From assembly GCA_026182355.1 (NCBI GenBank), contig JAPFBL010000576.1, positions 16,001 through 80,000 of the forward strand: 64,000 nt of DNA. The letters run 5' to 3'. The stretch is from Hermatobates lingyangjiaoensis. Lineage: Eukaryota > Arthropoda > Insecta > Hemiptera > Hermatobatidae. The notes beneath the pieces are model-generated. The model was not told where the DNA came from. It saw nothing but the letters and a program-made list of their open reading frames with translations, and did no database searches. Position 1 is the stretch's first letter. Each line of letters starts with the position of its first letter. Both the position numbers and the translations under genes were made by a program. This document shows positions 22,361 through 32,572 of this stretch, in pieces.

Positions 22361-22585
22361 TTTAAGATGAAAAAGGTTTTAAATAAGAACCGAAACGTTG
22401 ACAATGAAAGAATAATTTAAGCCTGAAGAACTAAAGTTTTATCAACATATATACATATTTTCATAAAAATATTAACCTTGAAGTAGGAACGAAAATAAAA
22501 TTTATCAGGATTTGGTCAATTCTTCAGGCTGAAATTAAACTCTCAATGCCGGCGTTTTGGTCTTTACTTAAAATTATTTTCATTG
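22360..22585. repeat. Family D foldback with degenerate ribozyme-like cores
   Basis: Plus core at 22363-22410: GATGAAAAAGG, AACCGAAACGTTGAC. The right arm, at 22490-22585, reads CAGGATTTGGTCAATTCTTC and TCTCAATGCCGGCGTTTTGG, its complement with changes. GAAACGTT has palindromic ACGT as stem III. The left core strand lacks C3/U4, so activity is unlikely. Confidence 0.65.
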
Positions 22586-22589
22586 GTGG

Positions 22590-24375
22590 AAATATAAAAT
22601 TTTGAATCAGAAAAACTTAAGAATTACCTTAGACATTTTTTTAAGGACAAAAAAATTGAGAATTTCAGTAACAACTGTCTATTCAAACTAAACAGTTAGA
22701 ACTATTTGAATAAATGTGTGATACTATTTGTTATTTTAAGTTATTGTATGTAATAAGAGTAATATACAATAATAAGTATTATATATTGACTCTTATTACC
22801 TGTATAGTAATAAGAGTCAAATAATTGAAAAAAAAAATAGATTAAATCATTGAAAGTTTGCAGCCTCTATCAGTGGTTTAGTTCTATAAAGTATGAAATA
22901 TATATGGGTCATGTAGTTGGAGATGTCGATATAAGTGTTAATTTGAAATTAACAAAGTTTAGTATTAACATTAGAAATTTGAATTTAAAGTTTGGTGGTA
23001 TGAGAAATGCGACGATGTCTAGAGAAGGAAAGGCCAAAATTAATGACTTTAAGAAGAGGTTTAGAATAGGGCTAGTGAATAAGGGGAAATACGAGATGGG
23101 TTTTAGGAGAGGAAAACGGACAAACAGAAGGCAACACTGACTCAGGAATAGTGTGAGGGACATTTCTTGTGTTGGACGCCTAATTATCTGGGATGGTAGA
23201 GGGCAGGTTTTGCTTCCTGCCAAATGAATGGACCAGTCTATCCATTAGCCCTTCTTCTTATTATAATCTCAAGTGAATAATTAGATTTGGATGTTACCAA
23301 AAGAAAACAACCTAAAAACATATATATGTACTTAAAAGGAAATTATATCAAACAAAATATAAAAATAAATTTATTTTAATTGATCAAAAAAAAAGCAACT
23401 AAAAAAACAAATAAGAAACAACATTTCTGTAAAATTCCAATAAGAAATCTTAATTCTAATTCTTGAATTTTTATTCATCCCATTATAAACAATTTGTTTT
23501 TAGAAATTAATTGCAATTAAATTTAGAAAATTAAATTTTAGAAATTAAATTATAAACAAGGGCTATAATTTAATCTAAAAATAAGAAAAGAAGATTGCAA
23601 TTATAAATACCACTAATTATCACTTCAATAATTAGTAATAAATTAAAAATGAAAAAGAAAATAATTGTTATTTAAATAGAGATATTTAAAACAGTGTTAA
23701 AAAATAAAGATTGTTTTTTTTTCTCCAGCAGAGGAACTAGTAGAAAGGTGGATTTTTTGTTATTTTATTAATTTATAATTTACTGAATTTGAATTTTCTC
23801 ATTAAGTTTATCAGTTAAATCAAGTCAGATCTAATTTAACAGTTGTATTTATATGTTTCTGTCTTTTTCCTCCATCCGGATATTTAAATATACATACATC
23901 GTAACAATTTCATGCCTGTTTGAAATGTGCTGAGATTTATTAAAAAGTTAAGAAAAAAGTATGAATCCCTCCATTGCAAAAGAAAAAAAAATTCTTTGGA
24001 GTTCCAATAAAAATGAACTAAGTGTGTGATTAAGAAAAACTATTGATGAGAAAGAGGATACGGATTGAAGATGATTGTAGGTCTACTCATAAATGATGAT
24101 AGTAAATCAACACAAAATATTTGTCTAACCGGAGTTGTGTGACTAAAGAGATTTCAAAACGGAAGCTGAAGGCAATGACATAAAGCAAAGGGAAAAGATA
24201 AAAGAGGTACGAAAGTGAAGGAGATATATATAGCTCGATTGTGTCGTGTTTATATATAGGAAGAAGATAGGCTAATGACCTGACGTTTCGTTTTGTCACA
24301 TAGAAAACTAAACGACTCCTTGAATTATGATATTTTAAAACAGAATTTAAAAAGTGTTTGTTTTTATTGCTTAAA
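22590..24375. other. No recognisable gene
   Basis: AT-rich. Two opposed frames at 22850-23223 of about 100 codons were examined. Neither has a domain I recognise, and they overlap on opposite strands; I do not call either. Confidence 0.4.
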
Positions 24376-24379
24376 TCGA

Positions 24380-24662
24380 TCTCCTAGCGTGGTATAACGT
24401 CAGCCGTTTACCGGCTTTTTATTTGATCGGTGATTCTACACATTCTACATTCAGAGTCCTAAATTTTGCCTTAATCAAGTGCATTTCGAGTAGGGATCTT
24501 TAACAGGCTCGGGACCGACAGCTTAACGTCCTCTCCGAGGGACGACGTATTCATTTTTATTCAACTCCCCTGTGAACAAACCGAGGGCCAGGTGGGGATC
24601 GAATCCCGGACTACCAGCCCAGAGCCGAGTACGTCAACCACTGAGCAAACTTGGCCCTCTTA
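24380..24662 (-). repeat. tRNA-derived SINE, alternative tail subfamily, minus strand
   Basis: The minus-strand head (24655-24590) has GCTCAGTGGTTGACG and the B-box GGGATTCGATCC. The centre is CGGAGAGGACGTTAAGC then GTCGGTCCCGAGCC. The tail (24380-24450) reads, on plus, CTAGCGTGGTATAACGTCAG and TTATTTGATCGGTGATTC. This tail differs from the CCTAACC-type tail of 15990-16322 but matches 32310-32390 and 48250-48320. Confidence 0.88.
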
Positions 24663-24664
24663 TA

Positions 24665-25220
24665 CAGTGTTACAAACTCAAACTTGAATCCCTAAAAAAT
24701 AAAACACACTTTTTTTATGGGCTTTGGGCTAAGTAGAAGAAATATTTGGTTCGGTCTACGACTCCCAAAAAAATCAATCTTTGGTTTCAGTTCATTTGAG
24801 AAATGACCTGCAAAACTATTTCTTATTATCATGGTTATTACTCTTATAAGGTTATCTAGAAATAACCTTTATACTTAGGCATGTTTTGTTACACAAATAT
24901 GTATTTAATCTCTTCTTTGCCATATTTGAATGATTAATTATCATGGATAAACGGGAAAATCGTTGGAAACAAATTTAAAGACCTATTAAAGAATTCTGAT
25001 AAAAAGAAAGAAAAAAATCGCTTCTTTAAGTCTGCACAGTAGTAAATTTATACATTTAATGAACTAGGAACAGCAATAAGCCTAGTTCACGAAATCCATC
25101 ATTAAACATAACATTATTGAATCTTATTTAATACAAAACTTGATAAACATCAGTGTTAGTTTGGTAAAGGATACCAGACATATTGTCACCTATTTTCTAA
25201 TTTTTTTGTTCATCAGATAT
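24665..25220. other. No gene seen
   Basis: AT-rich, no repeat recognised. Confidence 0.4.
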
Positions 25221-25224
25221 TCGG

Positions 25225-25793
25225 TTGACTGTCACTGTTCATTCATTTACAACGACTATGGTCGTGAATTTATCAGTTGTTTTGGCCAAGTTCAAGTGGT
25301 TCAACAAGGGCTCAACTCTATCGTCGAGCCCAGTTTCCCATGGGAATCTCATAGTCAGTAATGCTGACTCGTCTAATAAACCCTATAATGGGCTACGGCC
25401 CCACCCTCTTTGAACATCAATTTGAGAAGCCACCAGAGACGCTGCCACTCGTCAGTCTATCCTTGGATCTTTCACCATTTCACCACGATCTCTGCCTCTG
25501 AAACCAGTCTGTTTTCCAGTTCACAAAGTTGACGGTTAGGTCCAATCTTGAAGTAGACATCTAATCTGGTTTGGCAAATCTTCATTTGTAATTAATTTGA
25601 AGAGTACATTAAGATTGACATAATTTTGGCTCTATCCACCATTCATTACTAAAATTTTTCCAGACTTCCCTGTAAATATATTGTTCCACTTTTTTGTATT
25701 TAGTTATCATAAGTCTATAAATAAATTGTGCGTTTTTTTTTTAAAGAAAACAGTCTTCCACTCGACCTTAAGATAATGGCGCAGTCGGTAGGA
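25225..25793 (+). mobile_element. LTR retrotransposon remnant: LTR end and tRNA-Ser primer-binding site
   Basis: TGGCGCAGTCGGTAGGA at 25777-25793 is what is expected for a primer-binding site matching the 3' end of tRNA-Ser, which starts with TGG complementary to CCA. Upstream (about 25415-25770) is a GC-richer, non-repetitive region with an AATAAA-type signal (ATAAATAAAT near 25716), fitting an LTR R-U5. The internal region is missing: after the site the sequence becomes a family A fragment. The left boundary is uncertain. It is probably a Gypsy/mag-type element, by memory of that primer site. Confidence 0.5.
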
Positions 25794-25796
25794 CAC

Positions 25797-25880
25797 AAAC
25801 ATCCGTCTTCAGGAGAAAAGAGAAACGGAGACCAGGGCGTTTTAGACCTAATAGAAAGTAACCGGTTATTCTCCAATATA
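25797..25880 (-). repeat. Family A spacer fragment, minus strand
   Basis: CCGTCTTCAGGAGAAAAGAG and GGAGACCAGGGCG resemble 4698-4730. The right core strand is lost at the junction with the LTR remnant. Confidence 0.6.
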
Positions 25881-25920
25881 TATGGAAAAAAATTACAATA
25901 AACACTTGTGCAATTAATGA

Positions 25921-26031
25921 AGTTAAAACCACAAGGAAAAAAACGATAGAAATGAATGCTTTGAAACCTTTCACTTTATGTCATCAGATCATTTATTTAT
26001 ATTTTTTTCAGTTTTTTTCTTGTGGTTTAAA

Positions 26032-26072
<41 letters not shown>

Positions 26073-26122
26073 ATTGATATAAATATATATAATATATATA
26101 TTAAATGTTGCATATATATATA
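25921..26122. repeat. Family F foldback with intact core 25967-25987 (-), then (TA)n
   Basis: The minus strand reads CTGATGACATAAAGTGAAAG, with both CUGAUGA and GAAA strands. Stem II is very short (ACAT..AAGT region). The left edge AAACCACAAGGAAAA is complemented at 26012-26030. It runs into (TA)n at 26034-26067 and 26079-26122. Confidence 0.65.
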
Positions 26123-26124
26123 TA

Positions 26125-26352
26125 TAATGAAACCACAACATGAAATGGAAAAAGAAACTAAAATCCTTCAACTGTAACAAGCGGTCCTCGCCAGAGTTAA
26201 AAATCCAACTGAAACACTAGATGCAGAAACATCTTGGTGAGAAGTTGAGAGGAGTGGGAGGAAGAGTGGAATATTAAAAGGGGGTAAAGGGCACGAAAAG
26301 ACAAACGTCCAGAGAGGGACGTTTGGGAAACAAAGGAGCACAGTAAGAAAGA
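26125..26352 (-). repeat. Family B unit, minus strand, with core 26163-26205
   Basis: AAACCACAACATGAAATGG (tail), core with CTGGCGAGGACCGC and GTTGAAGG (A6 is changed to G in CTGACGA), then the leader in complement to 26350. The inserted palindrome GACAAACGTCC/GGGACGTTTG lies at 26301-26325. Confidence 0.75.
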
Positions 26353-26399
26353 GTAATATATACACGTATAATATATATATATATATATATTATATATAC

Positions 26400-26578
26400 C
26401 AAACTGAGTCACCGCCCTGCCTTCCTGCGGGACTCTTCGCTCTTCACACCTCCTGATGACGACGATGGTCGAAATATCGATGTGAGTTATGTCTGTGTCT
26501 TTCTGTGTTTCTTCGTTTTGAATTTATTTATATTATATATATATATATAATTATTATATATTAATATATATATATTAA
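26400..26578 (+). repeat. Family C unit with intact core 26446-26486
   Basis: CTGATGA, C, GAC-GATG-GTC, GAAATATCGATG, then GTGAG, tail and (TA)n. It matches 20330-20533 closely. Confidence 0.8.
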
Positions 26579-26645
26579 AGAAAGAAAAACACAAATAAAA
26601 ACACACACAAAAACTACAAGTTTTCGACAGTTGTCATGGTAGAAT
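26578..26645 (-). repeat. Family C relative, minus strand
   Basis: The minus strand reads CCATGACAACTGTCGAAAACTTG, with a tail TGTGTGTGTTTTTATTTG as in 38270-38310. CTGATGA is reduced to CCATGAC. Confidence 0.55.
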
Positions 26646-26649
26646 TCTT

Positions 26650-27945
26650 TGATACTGAACTAAAAACTATGGTTAGCAAAATCAACGAACAGCGCGCAAT
26701 GCCTGCCGCCTAGTAACTCTAACTTCAGGGAATAATATAAAAAGACAAATAAAAGCAATTAAAATCAGAAGGAGAAGACTTAAATAAGCAATAAACAATT
26801 AAAAATTAAAAAATAAAAATAATAAAAAAATAAAAAATTAAAATTAAAAAATAATTTTAATAAATAAATTCTTAAAAAAAAAAAAAAAAAAAAAAAAATA
26901 TAAAAATACTTAAATAACGGAAAAAGGCCGGGAAGCGGGGGAGAATCTTTAATTAAAGTAACCAAAAAATAACAGGATATATTAAATTAAAATATTAAAA
27001 TATATGGGATTAAGTAAGCTAGAAAATTTTTACAATCAAAACAATTTGAATTTATTAAGGAATTAAATTTGAACCAAAAAAACCCACCTAATTGGGTTTG
27101 CCAAAGGAACCAATTTGAAGGTAATGTGCTTGCTTTGCATAGAGCCCTTGTAAAACTTCTGATGGACATGATGAGAGTCTTTCAAATCACGTGCTCTGTT
27201 CGTGACGCCTTAAAGAATAAATCAAAAAAGAAAGGAAATCACACAAACTCTAGTAACAATTCAATTTGAATTCAATTCAGCAAAACTTTTACAGTTTTGT
27301 TAGTTTTAGTTAATTTTCAGTTTACTATTAATATTAAAGATGATGTTTTGGTTTTGATACCAAGGTAATGCACAGTTACTACAAAATGAAAAGAAGTGGA
27401 CATCCTATATCCTTACAATATGAAGCTGTTTTGAAGGTTACCACATTTTGGAGGTCTGTCCTGTACTCGGTGACAGATTTAGTCTGACACTACAGGCAAA
27501 CCTGGCAGTCACCAGACGAAGGACCTGGACACATTTCTGCGCCAAATCAGGCCGTTGAAAGAATATGGTCGGTGAATATTGATATTACTTCGATACTGAA
27601 AAAATGGTCAAAGTAGATTTTGATTTACGAAGATGCAGATTTGATTACGAAACACATAGAGCGTTTTATTATCACTTCAAACATAGCTTTGTTCTCAGAG
27701 GAGATTATTGTCTGCCTACTGATTAGAAAACGCATATTACAAACAATTAGGCTACAATTGTTCATAATTCAATAAACTGTCCCTGAAATTTACATAAAAA
27801 CAAAAGAGAATGGAACTAATAGTTTTAAAAATTTTGCATATAGGCTGAACAGAAACTTGAATTTGAATTGATAGTGAAAAAAATATATTAAGTCTTAGCC
27901 ACTAGGAATTTATATTACGACGCGTAATTAAATTCAGTGTACACC
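26650..27945. other. No gene seen
   Basis: A poly(A)-rich tract at 26800-26900 and then AT-rich sequence. 27070-27240 and 27400-27560 are somewhat less AT-rich. The frame 27069-27269 is not recognised. Confidence 0.4.
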
Positions 27946-27949
27946 GTCA

Positions 27950-28085
27950 GGCACATCTACAATATAAAGACAAAAAAGTAATTTTTTTACCATGCCAAAA
28001 ATTTGACTTTTTTTTATATATTTTGTCTTTATATTGTAGATGTGTCTGATGATGAACACAAAGTGTTCGAAAACAAATTTTGAAT
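27950..28085. repeat. Inverted pair of family E units, with a well-formed core on the plus strand
   Basis: ACATCTACAATATAAAGAC (27953-27971) is repeated inverted at 28025-28043. The plus arm leads into the core at 28046. The minus arm leads into CTGACGGTGTACACTGAAT, a decayed core. Confidence 0.8.
28041..28078 (+). ncRNA. Hammerhead-like core, family E
   Basis: CTGATGA, one T, a 6-bp stem II GAACAC/GTGTTC with AAA loop, then GAAAACAAATT. All core positions I can check (C3 U4 G5 A6 G8 A9, G12 A13 A14) are present. Stem I and III are weak in this copy. Of all cores in the window its stem II is among the strongest. Confidence 0.65.
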
Positions 28086-30108
28086 ATTTATAACTAAGCA
28101 TTATAAAATATATTTATTGTGTTGATGACGTAACATATTTTCCTCATTATAATGAATAAATACTACACAATAACTGCTTGCGTAGCCCTTGGTTGAATTT
28201 TAATATTAATAACAAAAAAAAATTAAAACAAAATTAATTTGAAACAAAAATAAGGCATTGGAACTGAAACAAAAATGATCATTTTACAAATATTAAACTG
28301 GAGTTGATACTTCAATGGATATTTACACTATTTCTTACTACTTCTACTACCTAATTGAAACATAGATATCCACTCTACCACCAAATTATAACATTTTTCT
28401 TTTGGTGTCCAAGCCCATACTTCTACGTTTTAATCCGCAATATTGTAGTATAGATGTAGTTATGAACAATTTTCGTTAGTAATTTTGTTTTCATGAGGGG
28501 CACATTTTGCTTTATTCAAATTGATTAAATTTTTTTTGTTAACATTTTTACTAACTTACTAACACCATGAATTTGAAACATACTTATCCACAGTAAAACC
28601 AATATAACTTTGTTTCTTTTGTTTCAAAGAACCATACTTGTACGATTTGATCCTTAATATTATATGGACAGAAAGTATGAATTCTTTGTTATTGAACACC
28701 GTTATAGTTAGTGGTCTATAAATTTCAACTTACTTATTATAAGTAGCCAATTTTGTCTTATTAAAGCTGATTAAAATGGATTCTTTAACAAAATTTCTGA
28801 GATAAAGTTTTCATAAACGAAATCATGTTCAAATAAGGTGTGAATATAATATGTATATGGAAAAATACATTAACACTTATACATCTAGAATATATCTGAT
28901 AGAAGTGTTTATCAGACAACATGCATATCCAATATCAATTTATCTGTAGTGTCTGTACATGTGTCCATCCGAAAATTACGCTTCACTTGAGCATGGCCCA
29001 TAAATAAACAGACCCCTCCGGCATCCCCCTAATGACCCCGCACCGACATTGAAAGCCAAGATCAATACCTCCCTGTTTACGGCTCCTATAATTCAATTAT
29101 GACCTCCTGCTAGATATATAGCAGTTACTGCGAAATAAACTCGAGCCTTTCTCCTCTTAATTTCATTTCATTTGAGATTTAATGACACTTTCTTTAACAA
29201 AAGCCGGAACAATTATCAAATTACACTTCTGTTACATAATAATCAATTTTTTTTTGGTAAACTAACTGCACACCATAATAAATATTATTGTATTATATTT
29301 ATACACTATTATCCATAACTCATACAAATTCACAAATTCTTTACGAAATACAGGTATGAATTATAATATATATATTATAATTCATCCATGTATTATAATA
29401 CATATAGTATAATTATTCGAAATTATAGACTCTATAAGTTAGCATTTATTTTATAAGAGAGAATAACATACATTCTAAATTATAGATTATATAATTGAGA
29501 ATCTATATTATATGAGAGAATAATATTTAAATATGATATTTTGGAGCAGTCAAGAGTGATTCAACGTTCCTGTCATTATTGTTCAAGATTATGAGAATTA
29601 AAGATAAAAAAAAACATTCGTTCTAAACACATTATTATCAACAAACAGATAAGAAATAAAATATATTTAATTACTAAGTATTTTTACAAAATGAAACTTA
29701 TTTTACTATATAAATGGAAAATTTAAAATATACAACCACTGACTGAATGAGTCAAAGCCAGTCTTGTATACTATATAAATAATTTTCACTTAAATTTAAG
29801 TACAGATAAAAGGGCTAACGGAAGGCCAAAGGACATTCAAAAGTATGAGGTTTTAGTACCCAAGGGAACAAAACAACCCAAACCATCTCACTGAGCACAC
29901 GAATAATTCATATCTAGTTAACCAAAAAAATTTGAACCTTGAAAAATTAATACCTCTTTTCCTTTCAATTTCTTCGAAGCTTTTTTTTTTTTGGTAACAG
30001 ATTTTCTTAAGTCTCTCCTTTAATAACTTAGTTAAAAATGAAAATGAAACAAAAATATAAAGAAATTCTAAAAGAAATTAATTAATTGTTGGTAGGCAAA
30101 CAAAGGTA

Positions 30109-30139
<31 letters not shown>

Positions 30140-30205
30140 AAATTCATGATTAAATTACAAAACTAAAGTTAAATCAGCAATATTAAGAGTTTTAGCTATT
30201 AGTTA
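28085..30205. other. No gene seen; candidate conserved block at 28970-29165
   Basis: Mostly AT-rich. 28970-29165 stands out: GACCCCTCCGGCATCCCCC, GACCCCGCACCGACATTG, CGGCTCCTATAATTCAATTA. It is non-repetitive here and not codon-like. 28155-28200 (TACTACACAATAACTGCTTG) is the distal edge of a family E unit, shared with 30448-30475. Confidence 0.35.
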
Positions 30206-30265
30206 GTGTTGTAGGGTAAAAAGCTAATGAAATGGTCTCCACATATAAAAGTTTAATGGTATAAA

Positions 30266-30301
30266 CAACGCGTTTCGAACACGTAGTGTTCTTCCTCAGG
30301 C
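30266..30301 (-). ncRNA. Hammerhead-like core, family E
   Basis: The minus strand has CTGAGGA, A, 6-bp stem II GAACAC/GTGTTC with a TAC loop, GAAACGCGTTGT. ACGCGT is a perfect palindrome, suited to pairing between two molecules as in dimeric PLE hammerheads. The triplet is GUU, which obeys NUH. Confidence 0.65.
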
Positions 30302-30349
30302 ATTAAATGAAAAATACAATGTCATCAGAGCTATCTTTTTAGTTAATGC

Positions 30350-30386
30350 CTGAGGAAGAACATTACAGGTTCGAAACGCGTTGTTT
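30350..30386 (+). ncRNA. Hammerhead-like core, family E
   Basis: CTGAGGA, A, stem II GAAC/GTTC with a 7-nt loop, GAAACGCGTTGT. It is the mirror of the core at 30266-30301, with two changes in stem II. Confidence 0.62.
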
Positions 30387-30703
30387 ATACCATTAAATTT
30401 TTATATGTGGAGACCATTTCATTAACTTTTTACCCTACAATTAGTAAATACCACATAATAACTGATTGCACTACGTTTGAACTATTAGCCAGTTATTAAT
30501 AAATAATTATAGTTAGCGACTTCACGAAATAAGCTGATAGAATTATCATACTTCTTGCAGAAAAGTTAATAAAACGACATAAACAATTGGGTACTCTTAA
30601 AAATGATATATATACTTTTTCGTTGGAAATACGATCCAAAACGGACAAATATAGTTTAATATAGAAATAGAAACATAGAGAAATCAAAAGAACACACTTA
30701 CAG

Positions 30704-30737
30704 TCTCTAATTTTTGGTTTGAACCGTCTTCAGGAGG
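30704..30737 (-). ncRNA. Hammerhead-like core, family A
   Basis: Same layout on the minus strand, reading CTGAAGACGGTTC then ACCAAAAATTAGAGA. G12 is changed to A, so it is probably weak or dead. Confidence 0.45.
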
Positions 30738-30751
30738 AAGACGATTCAACC

Positions 30752-30785
30752 TCTCCTGAAGACGGTTGAAACCGAAAATTAGAGA
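30752..30785 (+). ncRNA. Hammerhead-like core, family A (best copy)
   Basis: Stem I TCTC/GAGA, CTGAAGA, spare C, stem II GGTT/AACC (or GGT/ACC with TGAA loop), GAAA, then ATTA. The cleavage triplet would be UUA. No core base that I can check is changed. A C between A9 and stem II is unpaired, as in families B and C. Confidence 0.6.
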
Positions 30786-30832
30786 CTGTAAGTGTGTTCT
30801 TTTGATTTCTCTGTGTTTCTATTTCTATATTG

Positions 30833-30882
<50 letters not shown>

Positions 30883-31109
30883 TTGCATGGAGACGTTCTT
30901 CTTGATTTCTTCGGAGACATTGATAGAAGAAGCATTAAACACCGCATGCGATTGGTTTACTATACTAGCTCAACCAGTCACTATAGCCATTCAATATAGT
31001 CACCCGGAAAATATATATATATATTCATTATTCGATCATACAGTTACATCCACTATTGAGTCATTTGGCATAAAAGGTTGAAATCCATACTATTTTTATT
31101 GAGGTTATA

Positions 31110-31432
31110 TAGCGTAAAATAATTTAGGGTTCCTATACAATTGAGATAAACAAACTCCCACGTTGTTGATTTTACCGATAAATTTAAAATACGAATAAAT
31201 ATAGCAGGGGAAAGTGTGGCTCATTTATTATTTATCCTAGGGATATGTAATGAGTACCTGAAATCGTAAAAGGTTGGGACCGACATCTGAACGTCCTCTC
31301 TGAGGGTCAAGTTGCTGAAATATTTTCATTAACCTGGTCAAAAAAATCAAAGGCCAGAATGAGAATCGAACCAGGAATCTACTAATCAGAGGCGAACACA
31401 CGGTACATAATCGAAATGCATTGTTCAGCTCA
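31110..31432 (-). repeat. tRNA-derived SINE, minus strand, diverged
   Basis: AATGAGTACCTGAAATCG, GGGACCGACATCTGAACG-like centre and a head with GAATCGAACC.. (B-box in complement) at 31360-31378. The A-box end is decayed. Confidence 0.82.
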
Positions 31433-31439
31433 TTAATCA

Positions 31440-32115
31440 TCTTCATGAAGAGGTTATCTTAAGGCTTTCAAAAATACAACAACACCAAAAATTTTGCTTT
31501 ACATTTAAACAAAATTAATACTAGGATTAATTAATTAATCCAAACTAATATATCAATTAAATTAATATATGGATTAATAAAATATCTATATGTAGAGGCT
31601 ATTTGAATTCCCACAAAAATATAATAACACTATAAAGTTTTTTTGGATTTAAATCTGAAGAAGAACATTACGTGTTTGAAACTTGTTTAGTTGATCTAAT
31701 ATCTGTATGCGGAGGCCATTTTAATATCATCAAAAATACAACAACAGAAGAGAATACTGTATTTATATACATTGAGACAGTATGTATTCTAAACGTGATG
31801 TTTAGCTCGTTAAACATTTTTATGTGATTATTTTGTGAGCTTTAAAAATACAATAATACTAGTGTGTTGTATTGTTATAGACAATAAAACACTAAGTGTT
31901 CAAGAGGTCTTCTTTAGGTCGTTAAATATCAGCTGTATGTGAAGGGAGGCTATTTTATGACCCTCAAAGATACAATATTAGTAAACAGTTTTTTTTTTAA
32001 ATTGAACCTAAAGAACACCACTATTTGTTTGAATTACTTTGTTTAGCTCATTATATTTCTGTGGAGGCTAAGTTTATTAGCTTTTTACCCTAAAATGTGT
32101 AAATATCATAACTAA
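31440..32115 (+). repeat. Degenerate tandem array of about 113-bp family E units
   Basis: The block 'TATG..GAGGC.ATTT.....TCAAAAATACAA.AAC' recurs at about 31443, 31586, 31706, 31820, 31932 and 32045, giving spacings of 143, 120, 114, 112 and 113. Between the blocks lie E-type cores in various states: CTGAAGAAGAACATTACG.. GTTTGAAACTTG at 31655-31690, and AACACTAAGTGTTC (31882-31895) and CTAAAGAACACC (32007-32018) as relics. The last unit ends with TTAGCTTTTTACCCTA, the same end as the palindrome at 30209-30440. Confidence 0.75.
31655..31692 (+). ncRNA. Hammerhead-like core, family E, within tandem array
   Basis: CTGAAGA, A, stem II GAACA/TGTTT, GAAACTTGTTT. Core strands are intact, stem II has a G-U pair. 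Confidence 0.55.
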
Positions 32116-32154
32116 TTGCATACCTTTGAAAGAAGAAATCATATGAAGTAACCA

Positions 32155-32400
32155 TAAGGTTATTTATTCACGCGGGAGGTGAATAAATCTGAGTACGTTA
32201 TCCCTCGGAGAGGACATTAAGCCGTCGGTCCCGAGCCTGTACGATGTCAGGCAGTCTTTAAAGTACTCGAAATGCATTTGAGCTAGGCAAAATTTAGGAC
32301 TCCCATACTAGAATCTGTAGAATCACCGATCAAACAAAAAGCCAGCAAATGGATGACGTTATCACCCGCTACGGGATAGGTTTAAACAATTAATAAAAAT
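32155..32400 (+). repeat. tRNA-derived SINE, 5'-truncated, alternative tail, plus strand
   Basis: Begins after the head at TTATTCACGCGGGAGGTG. It has the centre CTCGGAGAGGACATTAAGCC, GTCGGTCCCGAGCCTGTACG, then GAATCACCGATCAAACAAAA, and ends in GTTTAAACAATTAATAAAAA. This is the tail of 24380-24662 and 48248-48535. Confidence 0.88.
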
Positions 32401-32439
32401 AAATTAAAAGTAACCATACAATTTTCTTCATTCATGAGC

Positions 32440-32572
32440 TATGGAAGCAGTTATTGTGTGGTATTTACTCATGATTAGAGAGGAAAGGAACCCTAAGTCT
32501 TCACACAGAAAAAGGATTTATTCACACAAAGGGTTTCAAACACTTAGTGTTCATCTTCAGGCTATATCTACT
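32440..32572 (-). repeat. Family E unit, minus strand, with core 32530-32562
   Basis: The minus core has CTGAAGA, T, stem II GAACAC/GTGTTT with TAA loop, GAAACCC. The outer part (TGTGTGGTATTTACTCATG at 32455-32473) is shared with 46148 and 57058. The open frame 32441-32623 is not a gene. Confidence 0.75.

Larger units (their letters stand above)
30209..30440. repeat. Family E palindrome with two opposed ribozyme-like cores
   Basis: TTGTAGGGTAAAAAGC at 30209 is complemented at 30425-30440, and the arms match almost throughout (30209-30305 against 30342-30440). GTCTCCACATATAAAA, TATAAACAACGCGTTTCGAA and CCTCAGGCATTAA occur in both arms. The central loop is about 36 bp. Confidence 0.92.
30600..30882. 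repeat. Family A palindrome with two opposed cores, then (TA)n
   Basis: The minus arm 30620-30737 and plus arm 30741-30835 match: TCTCTAATTTTTGGTTTGAA against its complement, CACACTTACAG and TTAGAGACTG. A (TA)n of about 22 units follows (30836-30881). The open frames across it are repeat products. Confidence 0.9.

Noticed and set aside
22850..23223. Opposed frames of 96 and 104 codons
   Set aside because: They overlap on opposite strands, show no domain I recognise, and one of them is chance at least; composition is like the surrounding AT-rich DNA.
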